Shown: piece after piece, positions 22,428 through 33,409 of the stretch
Layout of the letters: each line of letters begins with the position of its first letter
Position numbering within the stretch: the first letter of the stretch is position 1
From: Aculops lycopersici
Lineage: Eukaryota; Arthropoda; Arachnida; Trombidiformes; Eriophyidae
Length of the DNA: 64,000 nt
Reading direction: 5' to 3'
NCBI GenBank assembly: GCA_015350385.1
Contig: WNKI01000002.1
Coordinates: 5,719,008 to 5,783,007 of the forward strand
Translations under genes and position numbers: made by a program
Notes under the pieces: generated by a model
The model's database searches: none
The model's input: the letters and a program-made list of their open reading frames with translations, nothing else
What the model was told of the DNA's origin: nothing

Positions 22428-25400
22428 CTAATGGTTGCGACGTATGACATTCATTCGAATGTTGCCATTCACAGTTTGGTGATGCGTTTGGCTAGTGGAA
22501 TAGTTGGACTGGTTACCTGCAGTAGTCGTCTCCGTAGTTATCTCCTCGTCCTCGCTGGCAAAGTCATAGTTTTCATCGTCTTGCTTGTTCGCATTGTTTC
22601 CTGTTCTAGCTGCCATATTGAATCTAGCCAAGCGTTTTGCAAATCTGCCTCCAGTTGCGGCCGCCGCCGACTGGCGTCTCAATCTAACATTCAGTTGGCC
22701 TGCGACATTGTTGAGCGCTAAATTGAACAAGTTGGACGTTTGAAGGCCAAGCATGAAGGCAACAACAAAACTTAGGTAGTATAAACTGTTGAGCACCAGG
22801 TTGCCAAACGACCATTTGTAGCCCCTTATTTGATCGCCCTCCATTAATTGACTCAAAATTTCATGCCTACTGATTAAATTCTCCCTCCTAAGTTGGTCCA
22901 ATCTTAAGTCGCGCTCATAATGCAAGCAATTGACACGAGTGGTCAGCTCCAGCTTGCCGCTGAATGGTTTGTAATTCAAGCCCAACTTGTTGATCGAGCA
23001 ACCACCTGAGGAGCTGCAATAGTCGAACGAGGCGCACACTTGACCAAATTGAAACCAACAAGCGCGAGCACACTCCTCAATGGACTTGAAATTGAGCACC
23101 ACTTGTTGGCTTGAATTTGGAACTAAAATTTTGGGCGAAACATGGAAGAAGGTGTGGTACTTCCGGCGGTAAATAGAGCAATCAATTTCGTCCGGCTCCC
23201 TATCTACCGGAATAACTGAGCTCTCGTTGTCGGCTTTGTTTTGTATGATATGATTGACTAAATTTTCATCAACTATACAGGTGCGAGTCTGGCCACAGTA
23301 GGCAAACATGGCACCATGGTGATTGGAATCAAGCGAATCCGATTTGATGGCTTGGCGAGCACATTCGAATGTGCTGGCGGCGGGCGGGAGTTGCTTAGTG
23401 ACTAGCTCGGTCAAGCGCAAAGTTTCCATTGATCTTGAGTAGACACTGAGGTAGTCGCGTTCAAAAATATCGCAAGCAGCGGAGATTTCCAACTGAAATT
23501 TAACTCCCCCATCCGTTTTGAAGTCGAGTTTAGTTCGATTGGTGTTGAGCATCACTGGTCCCTGATCTCGGAGTTGCTTTTGAATGCTATCCAATCGCAT
23601 GTCCACCTGAGAGACCACACATTCAGCTAATTGATTTGCGGCCTTACTTTCCTTGGTGGTCTGTCTACAAAACGAATAGGATCTACACTCGAAGTCTAAG
23701 TTGCATAACCTCGCGCAGTCGGCTTGGTTCTTGATTTCAACTGAGCTGAATGACTTTGTCAAGCTTGTCGAGGCTCCTTCATCTTGCTCATCTTCCTTAT
23801 TAATAATAAATTTGTGATTGCTTAGCTCGAAGATTTTAGGATTTAGAATGACATTGTAATGCGCCAACTTGCCTTTGAATATTTGTGCCGAATTCGACAT
23901 CTCATCGGCAAAATTAAATTCAGGTGCATAATCTTTGAGGGAACCTGCAATGCGATCTAATTGGCTCGTTACCTCGCTTTGCTTCGGTGATATTAGCAGC
24001 TTATAAGTTTGGCAAGCCGGCTGCTGGTTGCCTATCTCTGAGCTATCAACTATATTTTGGTTGCTGGTTATTGAAGGATTGTAGAATCCGTGAAAAACCA
24101 TACATCTCGCCTGAAAATATCGTTGTTCCGTTCTTTTAGAAGGGCAATGGGCTATGATAAAGCTTCCGCTTATTAGACTGCCGATGGTAAGGCAGTCAAT
24201 CTCATTTAGCTCGCCCAATTGCGAGCAATCGTTTGTCGGAATACATTCGTGCTCGCCGAGGTAGCCTCGTTTTTGTGGCTCCAGAGTCCGATCGCCCACT
24301 CGATCGGCAATCATCATGCTAAAATCCATTTGGTGTTGGCCAAATTGAAGCTCATACTCTATGGTATTGAATCGGCTAAACTTGAGATATTGAGACACGG
24401 AATCTACCAACTCATACTCCAGCTGAAACTTGCTATGATCCATCAGGATTAAATCCTCTCTCTTTGGGACTCCATTGTGAATCCGATTGAATTTTAACCC
24501 CAACTCCAATTGCCTAAACTCATTGTCCTCCTCAAAACACTCGCCAACTAGAAAGAGCTCGCCTCGTTTCTTGGACCAACCATCTAAAGACCAATGGAAA
24601 TCGTCCACATCAAGCGAGTTTAAAAACTCCACCGCCAATCCAAAGGTCTGTTGATCCTTATTCCTCTTGAAGAGTGATATTTGAGTTGGCCAAAAGTTAA
24701 CCTCTTGATTCAAATCTGGACTTGACAGTTGGTTATTTGAGCCACTTTGCACGAGATGAAATTGGACTATGTAGTCAGTGTTGCGATCAATGCCCGAGTT
24801 GGTTGATGTATCGTGATTGTAGGAATTCATAGAGCTAGCAAAAATCATTGGTGGCTTCGAAACTATCGTCTCGTAAACATAACACGGCAAGTCTCTAGTT
24901 CTACTGCGTCCCATGTAAGCCAATCGGTCGGCGCCTAGAAAAGTCATCAAACTCATAAGACTCTCATCGTAAGGTTTGAGAGCGGCTGGATATGTTTCAC
25001 TCTTGTTCAATTGTAGAATAGAGCAACTTTTAACTTTCATTCTCTTTGGCTGATCCTTACTACCCAAAGATTGGGTGACATTTTGGCCAATAAAGTAGAG
25101 TAGATTCTCACTAATGTCCCAAATGCTGACACTTTTTCCCGGTTCCTCGATACGTAAATAGCCTAGTTGATCGTAGGCTAGTATTAGATTCTTGCCGTTT
25201 GAAGGCTGGTGCAATGACATTGAAAATGATTTCGAATGTAACTTAATCTTTTGGCTCACAGGTAAAAATTGGCTACAACCCGAACCTAAAGGCACATTAA
25301 ATTCATAATCGAAATCACTAGCCTCATTGACGAGTGAACGTGAATCGAAGATTAACTCGTCGAACATGTCAATTGTAAGGATGGCAGTAAACTTAACCTC

Positions 25401-26108
25401 AACTTTTGGATCCGAAACAATGGTAACCCTAATGGTGAAGCCATTGTCAAACTCTTTCTGTTTTCCCGAAACATTATCATCCTGCAAGCTGTTGGAGTTT
25501 GACGATTTCGTCAGATCTATCAGGTAAACTTCTAATTTATAATGCAATTTTCTATCGTGGGAGGTAAACTCGCGAGTCCACAGATCACAAATCATATTTC
25601 TGCACTCGACTTGGCCGCTAGAAAAGTAATTTGTCTCGTTGGTCATCTCATTTAAAATCATCAATAAACCCGAGGGCCCAATTAAATGGGGATTCTTGTT
25701 TAGAACTGGCTTTGTGTCCACGGAACCAATTATTTTGTCGGCGAACCATGATAATTCGGGAACGAGTGAAGAGGGGTGATTAACTTGCTTGCAGATGCCA
25801 CCTGTTTCACTTAAGGCAGCTACCTCTTTGGAAGCGAAATAGGTTGTTGGCTCATAGCTGACATAACCAATGGATAGTTTACACTTTTGCTCCTTTGAAT
25901 CCAACGTTTCCGTAAAGGTTAGCTGGTGTTTCATAATCTCAGCCTCACTTTTGTACTCCAATTCTACCTTGCCCTGTGACTTGATTCGGTCAGGTAGTTT
26001 AAATTGATACTCTCCATCGACCGTCAACGAGGCCGCTAACGATAAAAAGCCCACGAATGTAAAACACAGTGATAGATTCATTGGAAAAGTTTCTATATTA
26101 TTGTTCAT
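22428..26108 (-). CDS. large type I membrane glycoprotein, LolA-like/PAN family suspected
   Basis: Single exon, 1226 residues, ATG 26108 with a second ATG nine codons later; a signal peptide (LSLCFTFVGFLSLAASLTVDG) follows. The long ectodomain has scattered cysteines and many N-glycosylation sequons. Two Cys modules near the C-terminal half look like degenerate apple/PAN motifs (SVEIKNQADCARLCNLDFEC; SIEECARACWFQFGQVC, followed by FDYCSSSGGCSI). One membrane helix (about 1100-1125, LYYLSFVVAFMLGLQ) is followed by a short basic, then acidic and Thr-rich, cytoplasmic tail. The layout fits a group of ecdysozoan proteins annotated with LolA-like domains, which I recall only generally, so the family name is tentative. 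Role unknown; a cell-surface lipid-binding or adhesion protein is possible. Confidence 0.75.
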   Translation of the reverse strand: MNNNIETFPMNLSLCFTFVGFLSLAASLTVDGEYQFKLPDRIKSQGKVELEYKSEAEIMKHQLTFTETLDSKEQKCKLSIGYVSYEPTTYFASKEVAALSETGGICKQVNHPSSLVPELSWFADKIIGSVDTKPVLNKNPHLIGPSGLLMILNEMTNETNYFSSGQVECRNMICDLWTREFTSHDRKLHYKLEVYLIDLTKSSNSNSLQDDNVSGKQKEFDNGFTIRVTIVSDPKVEVKFTAILTIDMFDELIFDSRSLVNEASDFDYEFNVPLGSGCSQFLPVSQKIKLHSKSFSMSLHQPSNGKNLILAYDQLGYLRIEEPGKSVSIWDISENLLYFIGQNVTQSLGSKDQPKRMKVKSCSILQLNKSETYPAALKPYDESLMSLMTFLGADRLAYMGRSRTRDLPCYVYETIVSKPPMIFASSMNSYNHDTSTNSGIDRNTDYIVQFHLVQSGSNNQLSSPDLNQEVNFWPTQISLFKRNKDQQTFGLAVEFLNSLDVDDFHWSLDGWSKKRGELFLVGECFEEDNEFRQLELGLKFNRIHNGVPKREDLILMDHSKFQLEYELVDSVSQYLKFSRFNTIEYELQFGQHQMDFSMMIADRVGDRTLEPQKRGYLGEHECIPTNDCSQLGELNEIDCLTIGSLISGSFIIAHCPSKRTEQRYFQARCMVFHGFYNPSITSNQNIVDSSEIGNQQPACQTYKLLISPKQSEVTSQLDRIAGSLKDYAPEFNFADEMSNSAQIFKGKLAHYNVILNPKIFELSNHKFIINKEDEQDEGASTSLTKSFSSVEIKNQADCARLCNLDFECRSYSFCRQTTKESKAANQLAECVVSQVDMRLDSIQKQLRDQGPVMLNTNRTKLDFKTDGGVKFQLEISAACDIFERDYLSVYSRSMETLRLTELVTKQLPPAASTFECARQAIKSDSLDSNHHGAMFAYCGQTRTCIVDENLVNHIIQNKADNESSVIPVDREPDEIDCSIYRRKYHTFFHVSPKILVPNSSQQVVLNFKSIEECARACWFQFGQVCASFDYCSSSGGCSINKLGLNYKPFSGKLELTTRVNCLHYERDLRLDQLRRENLISRHEILSQLMEGDQIRGYKWSFGNLVLNSLYYLSFVVAFMLGLQTSNLFNLALNNVAGQLNVRLRRQSAAAATGGRFAKRLARFNMAARTGNNANKQDDENYDFASEDEEITTETTTAGNQSNYSTSQTHHQTVNGNIRMNVIRRNH

Positions 26109-27085
26109 ATTTTGAATAAGCTATTGAAGAATATACTAAGAATGTCATCTAGAGTCGTAATATAATCTAGACTAAACAGAGCAGGCACCTGGTGCAAACT
26201 CGTTTCGAGGATAGATTCCAATTTCGATAAACTATCTACAGTTAGAATCATATCATACAAATCGATGTAGGAGAATAAATAGACAGGTTGTTGTTACATT
26301 GCTATGCCTTGTTTATCAAGAGCTAGCTAGTTAAAAATTTTCAATCAGCTTAACATAGATACAAAATAATAAGTGAGTATTGCAATCGGTGTCTCTTGTT
26401 TCATTTTATTGCCAAGCTCGCCAATCTGACCATATCCTGTACAGGTGGTTATAGTTGCCAACTCTCCTCAATCGTTCTCTTCTTCCATCCTTCGAATCCT
26501 TTGGTATGCAACACAAGTGTAAATTTTCGCATAATTTCTAACCATTCTTGAGGGTATTCTGAATATAAATGTCTCAATTCTTTCGATCCCTCTTTATCGA
26601 TAATCAAATGTACATCGTCGTTTTATCCACAACCACCAATTGTCGCCATGATAAAAGAGTAGAGTCTTCTGGGATGCAGCATCTTGAGAGGCTTAGGAAG
26701 AAAATCCAGTCGATTGGCAGAACTGGGGAGATTGGAATTGAATAATTGAGTTCATCTTGTAGTCTAATTTGAGTCGAGTCTTCAATTGTCTAGTGTTGGT
26801 TGTGGTGGTGGAGGTTGTTGTGTTGATATAAAATTGTTTGAACAATTGTGTAGTGATGTCTATCTGCTTGTTACTTTTTGGTAATATAATCAATAGTGTT
26901 CATAATAAATTCATTATCCATTTCTATTATCACCCATTTTGTTGGTTTGTTATTGTTCAGATTCCTTCGTAATATTGTCACCAATAGTTTGAGTAGCCCT
27001 TTGGTTGTGATTAAGTACCTGGATGCGATAATCATTTCGTCGTCGTGCGTGTTAATAGCAAACGAATGAACTCCAAGATATATGA
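26109..27085. other. gene-free stretch
   Basis: About 980 bp, AT-rich, between two minus-strand genes. Presumably the promoter of the membrane-protein gene's neighbourhood and receptor 3' UTR. No coding or RNA feature recognised. Confidence 0.5.
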
Positions 27086-30000
27086 CTAATCGTATTCCAT
27101 GTCTAAATTGAAATAAAATCTAGCTATATCACTTAAACTCTTCCTAACCCTCAATGCGCTTAATCGAGCTTGTGGTTTCTCGTACCAGCACTCGGCCATA
27201 AGAGTTTGGTAGTCTCTCATAGGAGCAAACTTGGTCCATCGGTAAGACACTGGCGGTCTAATCTTCTTCTCGCAAACAATCTCACGCATCTCCTCGGTTG
27301 AAGGATCTATGGAAACATATTCTTGATATGGAACTTCGTATGGATCACAAACGGTAGCCAATTCCTGAAAAGACTCTTGCTCTGTCAAGGGTTCCTTTGC
27401 GGCGCTGTCAGTTGATGTCATGCTTATGTTGGCGCTTGCACTTGCACCCGGTGGCGTAGAAATTTGATGTTGAAGTAAGGGTCGTGATTCTAGGTGTTCC
27501 AATCCATGGATTGGTCTGTTTTCATAATTCTCCTTATCCTCTTCCTTCAACTCTCCCTCACCTTCACTCTCATCCTCCTCAGGCAAAGTGGCTGGTATCT
27601 GATGGTGGTGGTGGCCACCTGAGCTGGAGGTTGTGGTGGACAACTCGGATGTATTGCTTGGTGTGCGCGTTAGCGGCGGACTAGATGACACGGCTTGGTC
27701 TACATTCGGATCAACTTGTGAAAGTCTCGAGGGCGATGGGCCGGCTTTAGTTGGTGTAGAGGTCAAAGGCGACGAGTCGATATTTGTAGTGGCCATAGAG
27801 CGAGGACTTCGCCTTACTGACGACATTGAGATACTTGCCGAGCTTGGTGAGTCAGGCAGATAGAAAACTTTCGGGTCCAATTGACGATTTGCTGGGTCGG
27901 CGAGACAAGCACGGCGTAATAGCTCCCATAGAATCAAGCCGAGAGCGTAGATATCTGTTGCTTTCACTGATTCGAAATCCATCAAGTTGAGCTTGCTTTC
28001 TAAAAGTTCTGGTGCTAAATATCTCCTGGTTCCGACACGAGCATTTGTAGGCACGTCAACCATGTTTGTTGTTGAACTATACCTGACGGCCATACCCAAG
28101 TCGGCGATACAACAGGTCCCGTCATTTTTAACTAGGATATTCTTGCTCTTCATATCACGGTGCGCAATTGCCGGCTTTCCAAAGGTGCCAAAGATTTCCA
28201 TGTGCAAATGAGCTAGACCATTGGCAATCGAGAAGGCCATCCGCATAGCATCCGCCATACTGGTTGAGTTTTCTTTTAGGAAGTCGTAAAGTGATCCCAT
28301 CGGGTAATAATCTGTAACTAGCCAATAACCTGTAACTCCAGCGTCATGTTTTTGATCCGAAGCAATGAAACCTAATATATTCTTGTGCCTCAACATAGTT
28401 GTCTGGTAAATCTCCGACTCACGTTCCCAACTCGGCTCCGCCATGGGCGAAAAGATCTTCACCGCCACCGGGCCACCCTTGTACTCGCCTCGCCAAACTA
28501 CCCCAAAATAACCTCGGCCAACAATCTCGTGCAATTGAATATCATGAGCGATACTTCTTTGAGTCAAATAAGGCTGACCAGCACCGGAACCCGAGGAATT
28601 CTCCGGCCTATTACCTAAACTTGCCGAGCCGATTGTCATTTGAAAGGTTGAGGCATGCTTACTGGTGGCAAAGGATTCATCTGGTGTCATATATGGGCCA
28701 CCTCGGTAGGGATTATTGTTTTGTAAAGCATAAAATGGACTATTCTTGACCATCGAGAAGCAGGTTGATGGATTTGTTTGGCTAATATTATAGGAATTAT
28801 TAATGAGTGGTTCCCGGCTTGCCATACTGTTTGTATCGAATACTGCAACATATGAATTGGCTTTACTAGAAGAGATTTCCGAATAACTAGTGCTACTATC
28901 ACCATTATTGCTGCTACCCTCATGATGGTCATCATCATTGGTTCTATTATTATCTCTATGCTTTCTCTTGTGTATTCTATGTGGTGCATCTTGGCGTGTG
29001 TTTGTTTTTGTAGCTTTTGATGCGGCAGAGGGCGAACCCTTTGGTGGTTGTGGTGGATGTTGTTGTTGACGTGAGGTTGATGGTCCTGCTGTTTGTGGTG
29101 TTGGTAACGTAGGTGGTGCATCGTTGTTTTTGTTATTATTATTTGAAGTAGTTGTAGCGGTATTTGTAATTGCACTTGTAGTGTTTCTTGCCATTGTTGG
29201 ACTTGCAATTGCAGTGGCCATAGAGGAGCCCAAATAACTCGCCGAAGACAAATTAGTTGTAGTTATTGCTGGCTCCAAAGCCACATTTGGATTACTAATC
29301 GTGTGTATGGAGGATAGGTGGCCTTGAGAGGAGGTCGTTGTTGTTGCTGATGCTGTTGTTAATCCTGAAACTTGGTGGCTAAGATGTGGCTGTTGCTCAA
29401 TTGGATGATATTCGGCTTGAGATGTTGATAATGGACCAGCACTCCTATTATGAGAAGATGAAGTTGTGCCGTCTAGACTACGCGAATTATCTGCTGAAGT
29501 TCGGCCGCGCCATCTTGAGCGCCTTTTTGAGAATCTACTCTTAGCTAAAGCTACTGTTATTATGAGCAATAATCCAGATAGAACAACAAAAACTAGCTTC
29601 AATTCGAGGGGCGTATTCGTTGATGAGTATGGTTCTGTTGCAGTTCTATAGAACGGGGCATTTGAGGGTCTGATTAAATCTGTTCCAATCTTGGATTTGT
29701 TTTGTAAAATAACCAACATCTCCTCATCTGGAGGTAGGAAAGTTGAGTTTTTATTACAATAATCGCGATCATTGCAGCATCTCATAATATCATTTGCCGG
29801 CGCGCCGCAAATCATTTGCTTGAATAGATTACCTCCATCGTCGCCGTCGTATTGTGTATTGTCATTTATATTTGTTACTGATGAAGAGAAGATTGAGGAT
29901 GCTAGTGATACTGAGGTGGCACTTGGATTTGAGGAGGAGGAGGAGGAGGAGCCGCCGTCGCTACCGGCCAGGTGTTTACTTGTTGGCGGCAAGAAAGGAG

Positions 30001-30298
30001 TCGATGGCAAGCAATTGTAAGTCTTCTTGAGTTTAGCCTTACCATTTGATGCGGCTATCAAGCCAACATCGACTTCGCTCGACTGGTTCTCGTCAAATTG
30101 GCCAACTGATGTATCAATCTCGACTCGGGCAAAGCATCTGCCAGTGTTCGAGTCTACAATACAAGTATTATTTGGACAAATATCACAATAGCATCTAATT
30201 AATGTTGGTTGATTTCGAGTCAATGATGCCGCCAGTGGCAATGGTGGCGGTGGTTGTGATGATGAGGGTGGTGCTGGTGTTGGTGGCGGCGGCGGCAT
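27086..30298 (-). CDS. babo-like: TGF-beta/activin type I receptor Ser/Thr kinase (Baboon/ALK4-5-like) with large insertions
   Basis: Single frame of 1070 residues. The ectodomain is a three-finger activin-receptor fold (CYCDICPNNTC near 35 to CCNDRDYCN near 175). A membrane helix lies at about 236-256. A juxtamembrane region of about 310 low-complexity residues follows, then a GS box reduced to SSGSGAG (usually TTSGSGSG) near 567. The kinase runs from about 580 to the end: GRGYFGVVW, AVKIF, HRDMKSKN, DLGMAV and a GTRRYLAPE activation segment. The L45 region (ASDQKHDAGVTGYW) looks nearer activin/TGF-beta than BMP receptors. A Ser/Pro-rich insert of about 180 residues splits the kinase C-lobe (about 806-985), after which the domain resumes with DPSTEEMREIVCEKKIRPP. 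The expected role is ligand-activated Smad phosphorylation. No clear signal peptide follows ATG 30298 (Pro-rich start), so a first exon may lie upstream, splicing in just before the first ectodomain Cys. Confidence 0.9.
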   Translation of the reverse strand: MPPPPPTPAPPSSSQPPPPLPLAASLTRNQPTLIRCYCDICPNNTCIVDSNTGRCFARVEIDTSVGQFDENQSSEVDVGLIAASNGKAKLKKTYNCLPSTPFLPPTSKHLAGSDGGSSSSSSSNPSATSVSLASSIFSSSVTNINDNTQYDGDDGGNLFKQMICGAPANDIMRCCNDRDYCNKNSTFLPPDEEMLVILQNKSKIGTDLIRPSNAPFYRTATEPYSSTNTPLELKLVFVVLSGLLLIITVALAKSRFSKRRSRWRGRTSADNSRSLDGTTSSSHNRSAGPLSTSQAEYHPIEQQPHLSHQVSGLTTASATTTTSSQGHLSSIHTISNPNVALEPAITTTNLSSASYLGSSMATAIASPTMARNTTSAITNTATTTSNNNNKNNDAPPTLPTPQTAGPSTSRQQQHPPQPPKGSPSAASKATKTNTRQDAPHRIHKRKHRDNNRTNDDDHHEGSSNNGDSSTSYSEISSSKANSYVAVFDTNSMASREPLINNSYNISQTNPSTCFSMVKNSPFYALQNNNPYRGGPYMTPDESFATSKHASTFQMTIGSASLGNRPENSSGSGAGQPYLTQRSIAHDIQLHEIVGRGYFGVVWRGEYKGGPVAVKIFSPMAEPSWERESEIYQTTMLRHKNILGFIASDQKHDAGVTGYWLVTDYYPMGSLYDFLKENSTSMADAMRMAFSIANGLAHLHMEIFGTFGKPAIAHRDMKSKNILVKNDGTCCIADLGMAVRYSSTTNMVDVPTNARVGTRRYLAPELLESKLNLMDFESVKATDIYALGLILWELLRRACLADPANRQLDPKVFYLPDSPSSASISMSSVRRSPRSMATTNIDSSPLTSTPTKAGPSPSRLSQVDPNVDQAVSSSPPLTRTPSNTSELSTTTSSSGGHHHHQIPATLPEEDESEGEGELKEEDKENYENRPIHGLEHLESRPLLQHQISTPPGASASANISMTSTDSAAKEPLTEQESFQELATVCDPYEVPYQEYVSIDPSTEEMREIVCEKKIRPPVSYRWTKFAPMRDYQTLMAECWYEKPQARLSALRVRKSLSDIARFYFNLDMEYD

Positions 30299-33200
30299 TG
30301 TGGCAACGATTTTAAATCGTCATCCGAACAAAGTTACAATGTTCTACAGTAATCTAAGATGATTGTATGAGTGTTTATGTGTATGTGTGTAGATATAGAT
30401 AATAATAATCTTCAACATTTATTCTACTAACGAAGACGATTATAATAATTTTGATGATGAGGATTAAGATGATAAGATATTATTTGTAATAATCATGTTG
30501 CCCTTCAAGTTTATAAATACGTGTGAGGGAGGAGATTTTTGAATGCTAGATAAAGTTGATCTAGATTCTCAGATAGATAAATACTCACGCTAATATAGTT
30601 TGTTTGTCAAATTTTTGTTGCAAATTGTGATGGTGAAGTTCAACTTGAACATTTTCGGCATCAGTAGCAGAAGAAGCGTCAGCGACTCTTCGCCCATGCA
30701 GCACAGCAAAACCGCATGAGAGTTCAAGTTTCGCAGTCGGCGTAGTTTTGTGCGGCTATCTCCTGTGCGAGGGGCAGCTGGAGAAGCAACAACAACAATG
30801 GCAAGCTTTCTGCCCAGAAGTTGGCCCACTTCGCCGTGCAGCGGTAGCAGCTAAAGCAAAGTCGAGTTACTTAAAGCAGCGCGTGACGGGTGGCTTCCAT
30901 CACAAGCGCAGCGCTCTTCGCCATACAAACACTTGACTCGCTCACATGAGCAGAGGCGCCACTTGCTCGCTCGCTCGCTAGCTTGCCAAAAGTACGCTCA
31001 AGGTTCTCGAGCGTCAAATTTATACCCACTCAAACTGGAGCTGCTGCCTGTACTGGCGCTAGAAATTACTGCCGCTGTGCTGCATAGCTGCAACTTGCAA
31101 TCGCGTGTGCATCTGTCTGTATGCACAGCTGAAGGCGCATTAATTTTCAACATCCCCAATCTCGATCTATGTAAATTGCGCAAGACATTGCGCACAACTC
31201 CACCCAACTTCGCCAGCAAGACCATTCGCTTAGACTCGACCACTGGCGGCATTTACGAGGGTGCCCACTCCACCAGCCATCCAGAGCCGGTAACCATTTG
31301 TGATGGTTCAAGTGAAGAAGAAATACGATTCTATTTTGGACAAGTTATTGCCGAAGTTCAGTGATTCTGATCGTCCATGAGAAAATCGATGGAATCAATT
31401 ATCCATGACTTACATTCCATCAATCATTCGCTCGATGACAACTTCAGGGTTTCCAAGTAAGTTAATATATAATACTGTACTGAGGTGGGGCTGAAGCTCG
31501 AGCACGTGGACCGGAAGTTGAAAAATACTCATAAAAATCCTTCCAGTACCTTTGAGTTGAACTTAAACATTTCCCATTTCTCTAGAAGCCAAGCATCTTT
31601 GTCTAAGCTGCGATTGTTTATGCTGTCATCAGGATAAAGATAGTCTCTATAAGTTGTATCTTGACAAGCTAACTTGCAACCATCAGTTTCCATTGATGCT
31701 CTTTTTTGATTCGACTAATCGGTTCTTGTCGAGCTAGCCCCCGGTTTGTTGGTAGTGTCTCTACTTCCGGTTCAGAATCCTTTTATAGCCTTCAACTATG
31801 AAAGGCTTAGCCGGATTACATGAGCTCATTCTAAACTCGGCCTTCAAGTCATATCAGGCAAAATAGCCTGCGAGCCTGTCGAAATTCAGCTAGTGCGGGA
31901 TACTATTGTGGCTGTGTTGCATCGTTTGGTAGCCGATGTGCATCTCAATTCGTGACCTTGATGTAATGTTCGGGCTTAGGTTTGTTGTTGTTGTTGTTGT
32001 TGTTCCGCGGGGCAGTATTTATAGGATCAATAGAAATGGACCAAAGACTAGCTGAAGCAGCCAACTTCACCAACATCAAGAAGCTGGCTGTGCAAAACTC
32101 TAGTGCATTGATGATCGATCTATGCGCGCCGACATTTGCCATGAAAGAGGCCTTATTTGCCCCCATCTTTGGTGGTGTCTGCATAGTGCCATCGCGTTAA
32201 CACAACGTCAGCTCTGTATCACAAACTTGAAAAAGGTCCACATCAAGCATGATACAACAGCAACTGCAACTGCAACCACGACCGAACTACCGCTTTGCAT
32301 GAGCTCCAAGATGACTCTTTCTGGTGGCGATATATTTTTAGCTCAACTCTTGCTTACTTGATATTTGAACCCCTTTCTTTTCAACACCAACTTTTTCTCA
32401 TTCAAACATACGAGAAAATATACTCCACCCACTCGCTTCCTCTTCATTTCATCTCGCTTCGCTTCAGTCCATCCGCTTGGCCTCTCATTTCAGCTATTTG
32501 CAAAAACTTACTATCCAAGGAATAAGCGTCATCGAGCAAGAGAGTAAACAAACAAACAAACACCTACATTGGCAATGTCAATGGCAGTTGACAGTTCAGA
32601 TGACAGGTGGTTCGGATTTCCGGTCCAGTGGTCGATCGCTTTGTAGTTAGTGGCGGTGCGCAAATGGATTGCATTGAAAATTAGCGGCTTGCGGCGAAAA
32701 GCATCGCGAGGTTCAGCGATTTGAATGCGCCGCTTAAGTGCCATCTAGTTGCAGGTATTCCTGATCACATTCCGCCTTGATGAGCTGCTCGGCGGCGATG
32801 AGGGAGCGCTCGGAATGGAGGCAACATTGACAAGATCGCTCAGATAGCTTGCCGCTTGAAAATCATGACGATTTTAAGCTTATCAAAGAGCTCAGTTGCG
32901 ATAAAAAATTTCGCGGTCGCGTCGAGAAACTCATATTAGAAAGGATTCCGAGTTGCAAGCTTGTTACGTCAATCTAGTCAGTATGAGTTATCTCTCACAG
33001 GGAAATCAATGTGTGAATGTCATACTAGATACTCGAGCACAGGTAAAGCTGAAGGGACTCTTAATACTTTACTAACAAGCGTTAAGACTTGAGTAAAACA
33101 GGTTTAATCGATAAAAGTTCAGAAATGTGGGTTCGCCTTCAATGACCAAGCTCGAATCATAGGATCGTCAGCGACGAGTTCAAATATAAAGATTCAGTCG

Positions 33201-33409
33201 AGTTTCTATGATAGTAAAATGTTGAAGTATCAAAATTGATGAAAAAAAATCATCAAAGGACGAAAGGAATGATTAACATCGCTCAGTTTTATTGGCTCAA
33301 TTATATTGCAGTGTCTCACGTAGGTAACTTGATGTTAGACAGTGGATTCCCTATACTTGAGCACTTTTTCAAAAGGAGTTTGTGGTCGTGAAAACGTAAG
33401 TCTTCACGA
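30299..33409. other. gene-free stretch with weak ORFs
   Basis: About 3.1 kb. A plus-strand frame of about 140 codons at 30936-31364 has no ATG at all, and shorter frames at 31982-32200 and 32529-32744 show no family resemblance. A (GTT)n run lies at 31981-32005. The first few hundred bases may include the true 5' end of the receptor gene. Confidence 0.55.

Noticed and set aside
32750..32830. Minus-strand piece reading AEQLIKAECDQEYLQLDG, faintly like an aspartate aminotransferase segment
   Set aside because: Too short, no flanking similarity in any frame; resemblance may be chance.
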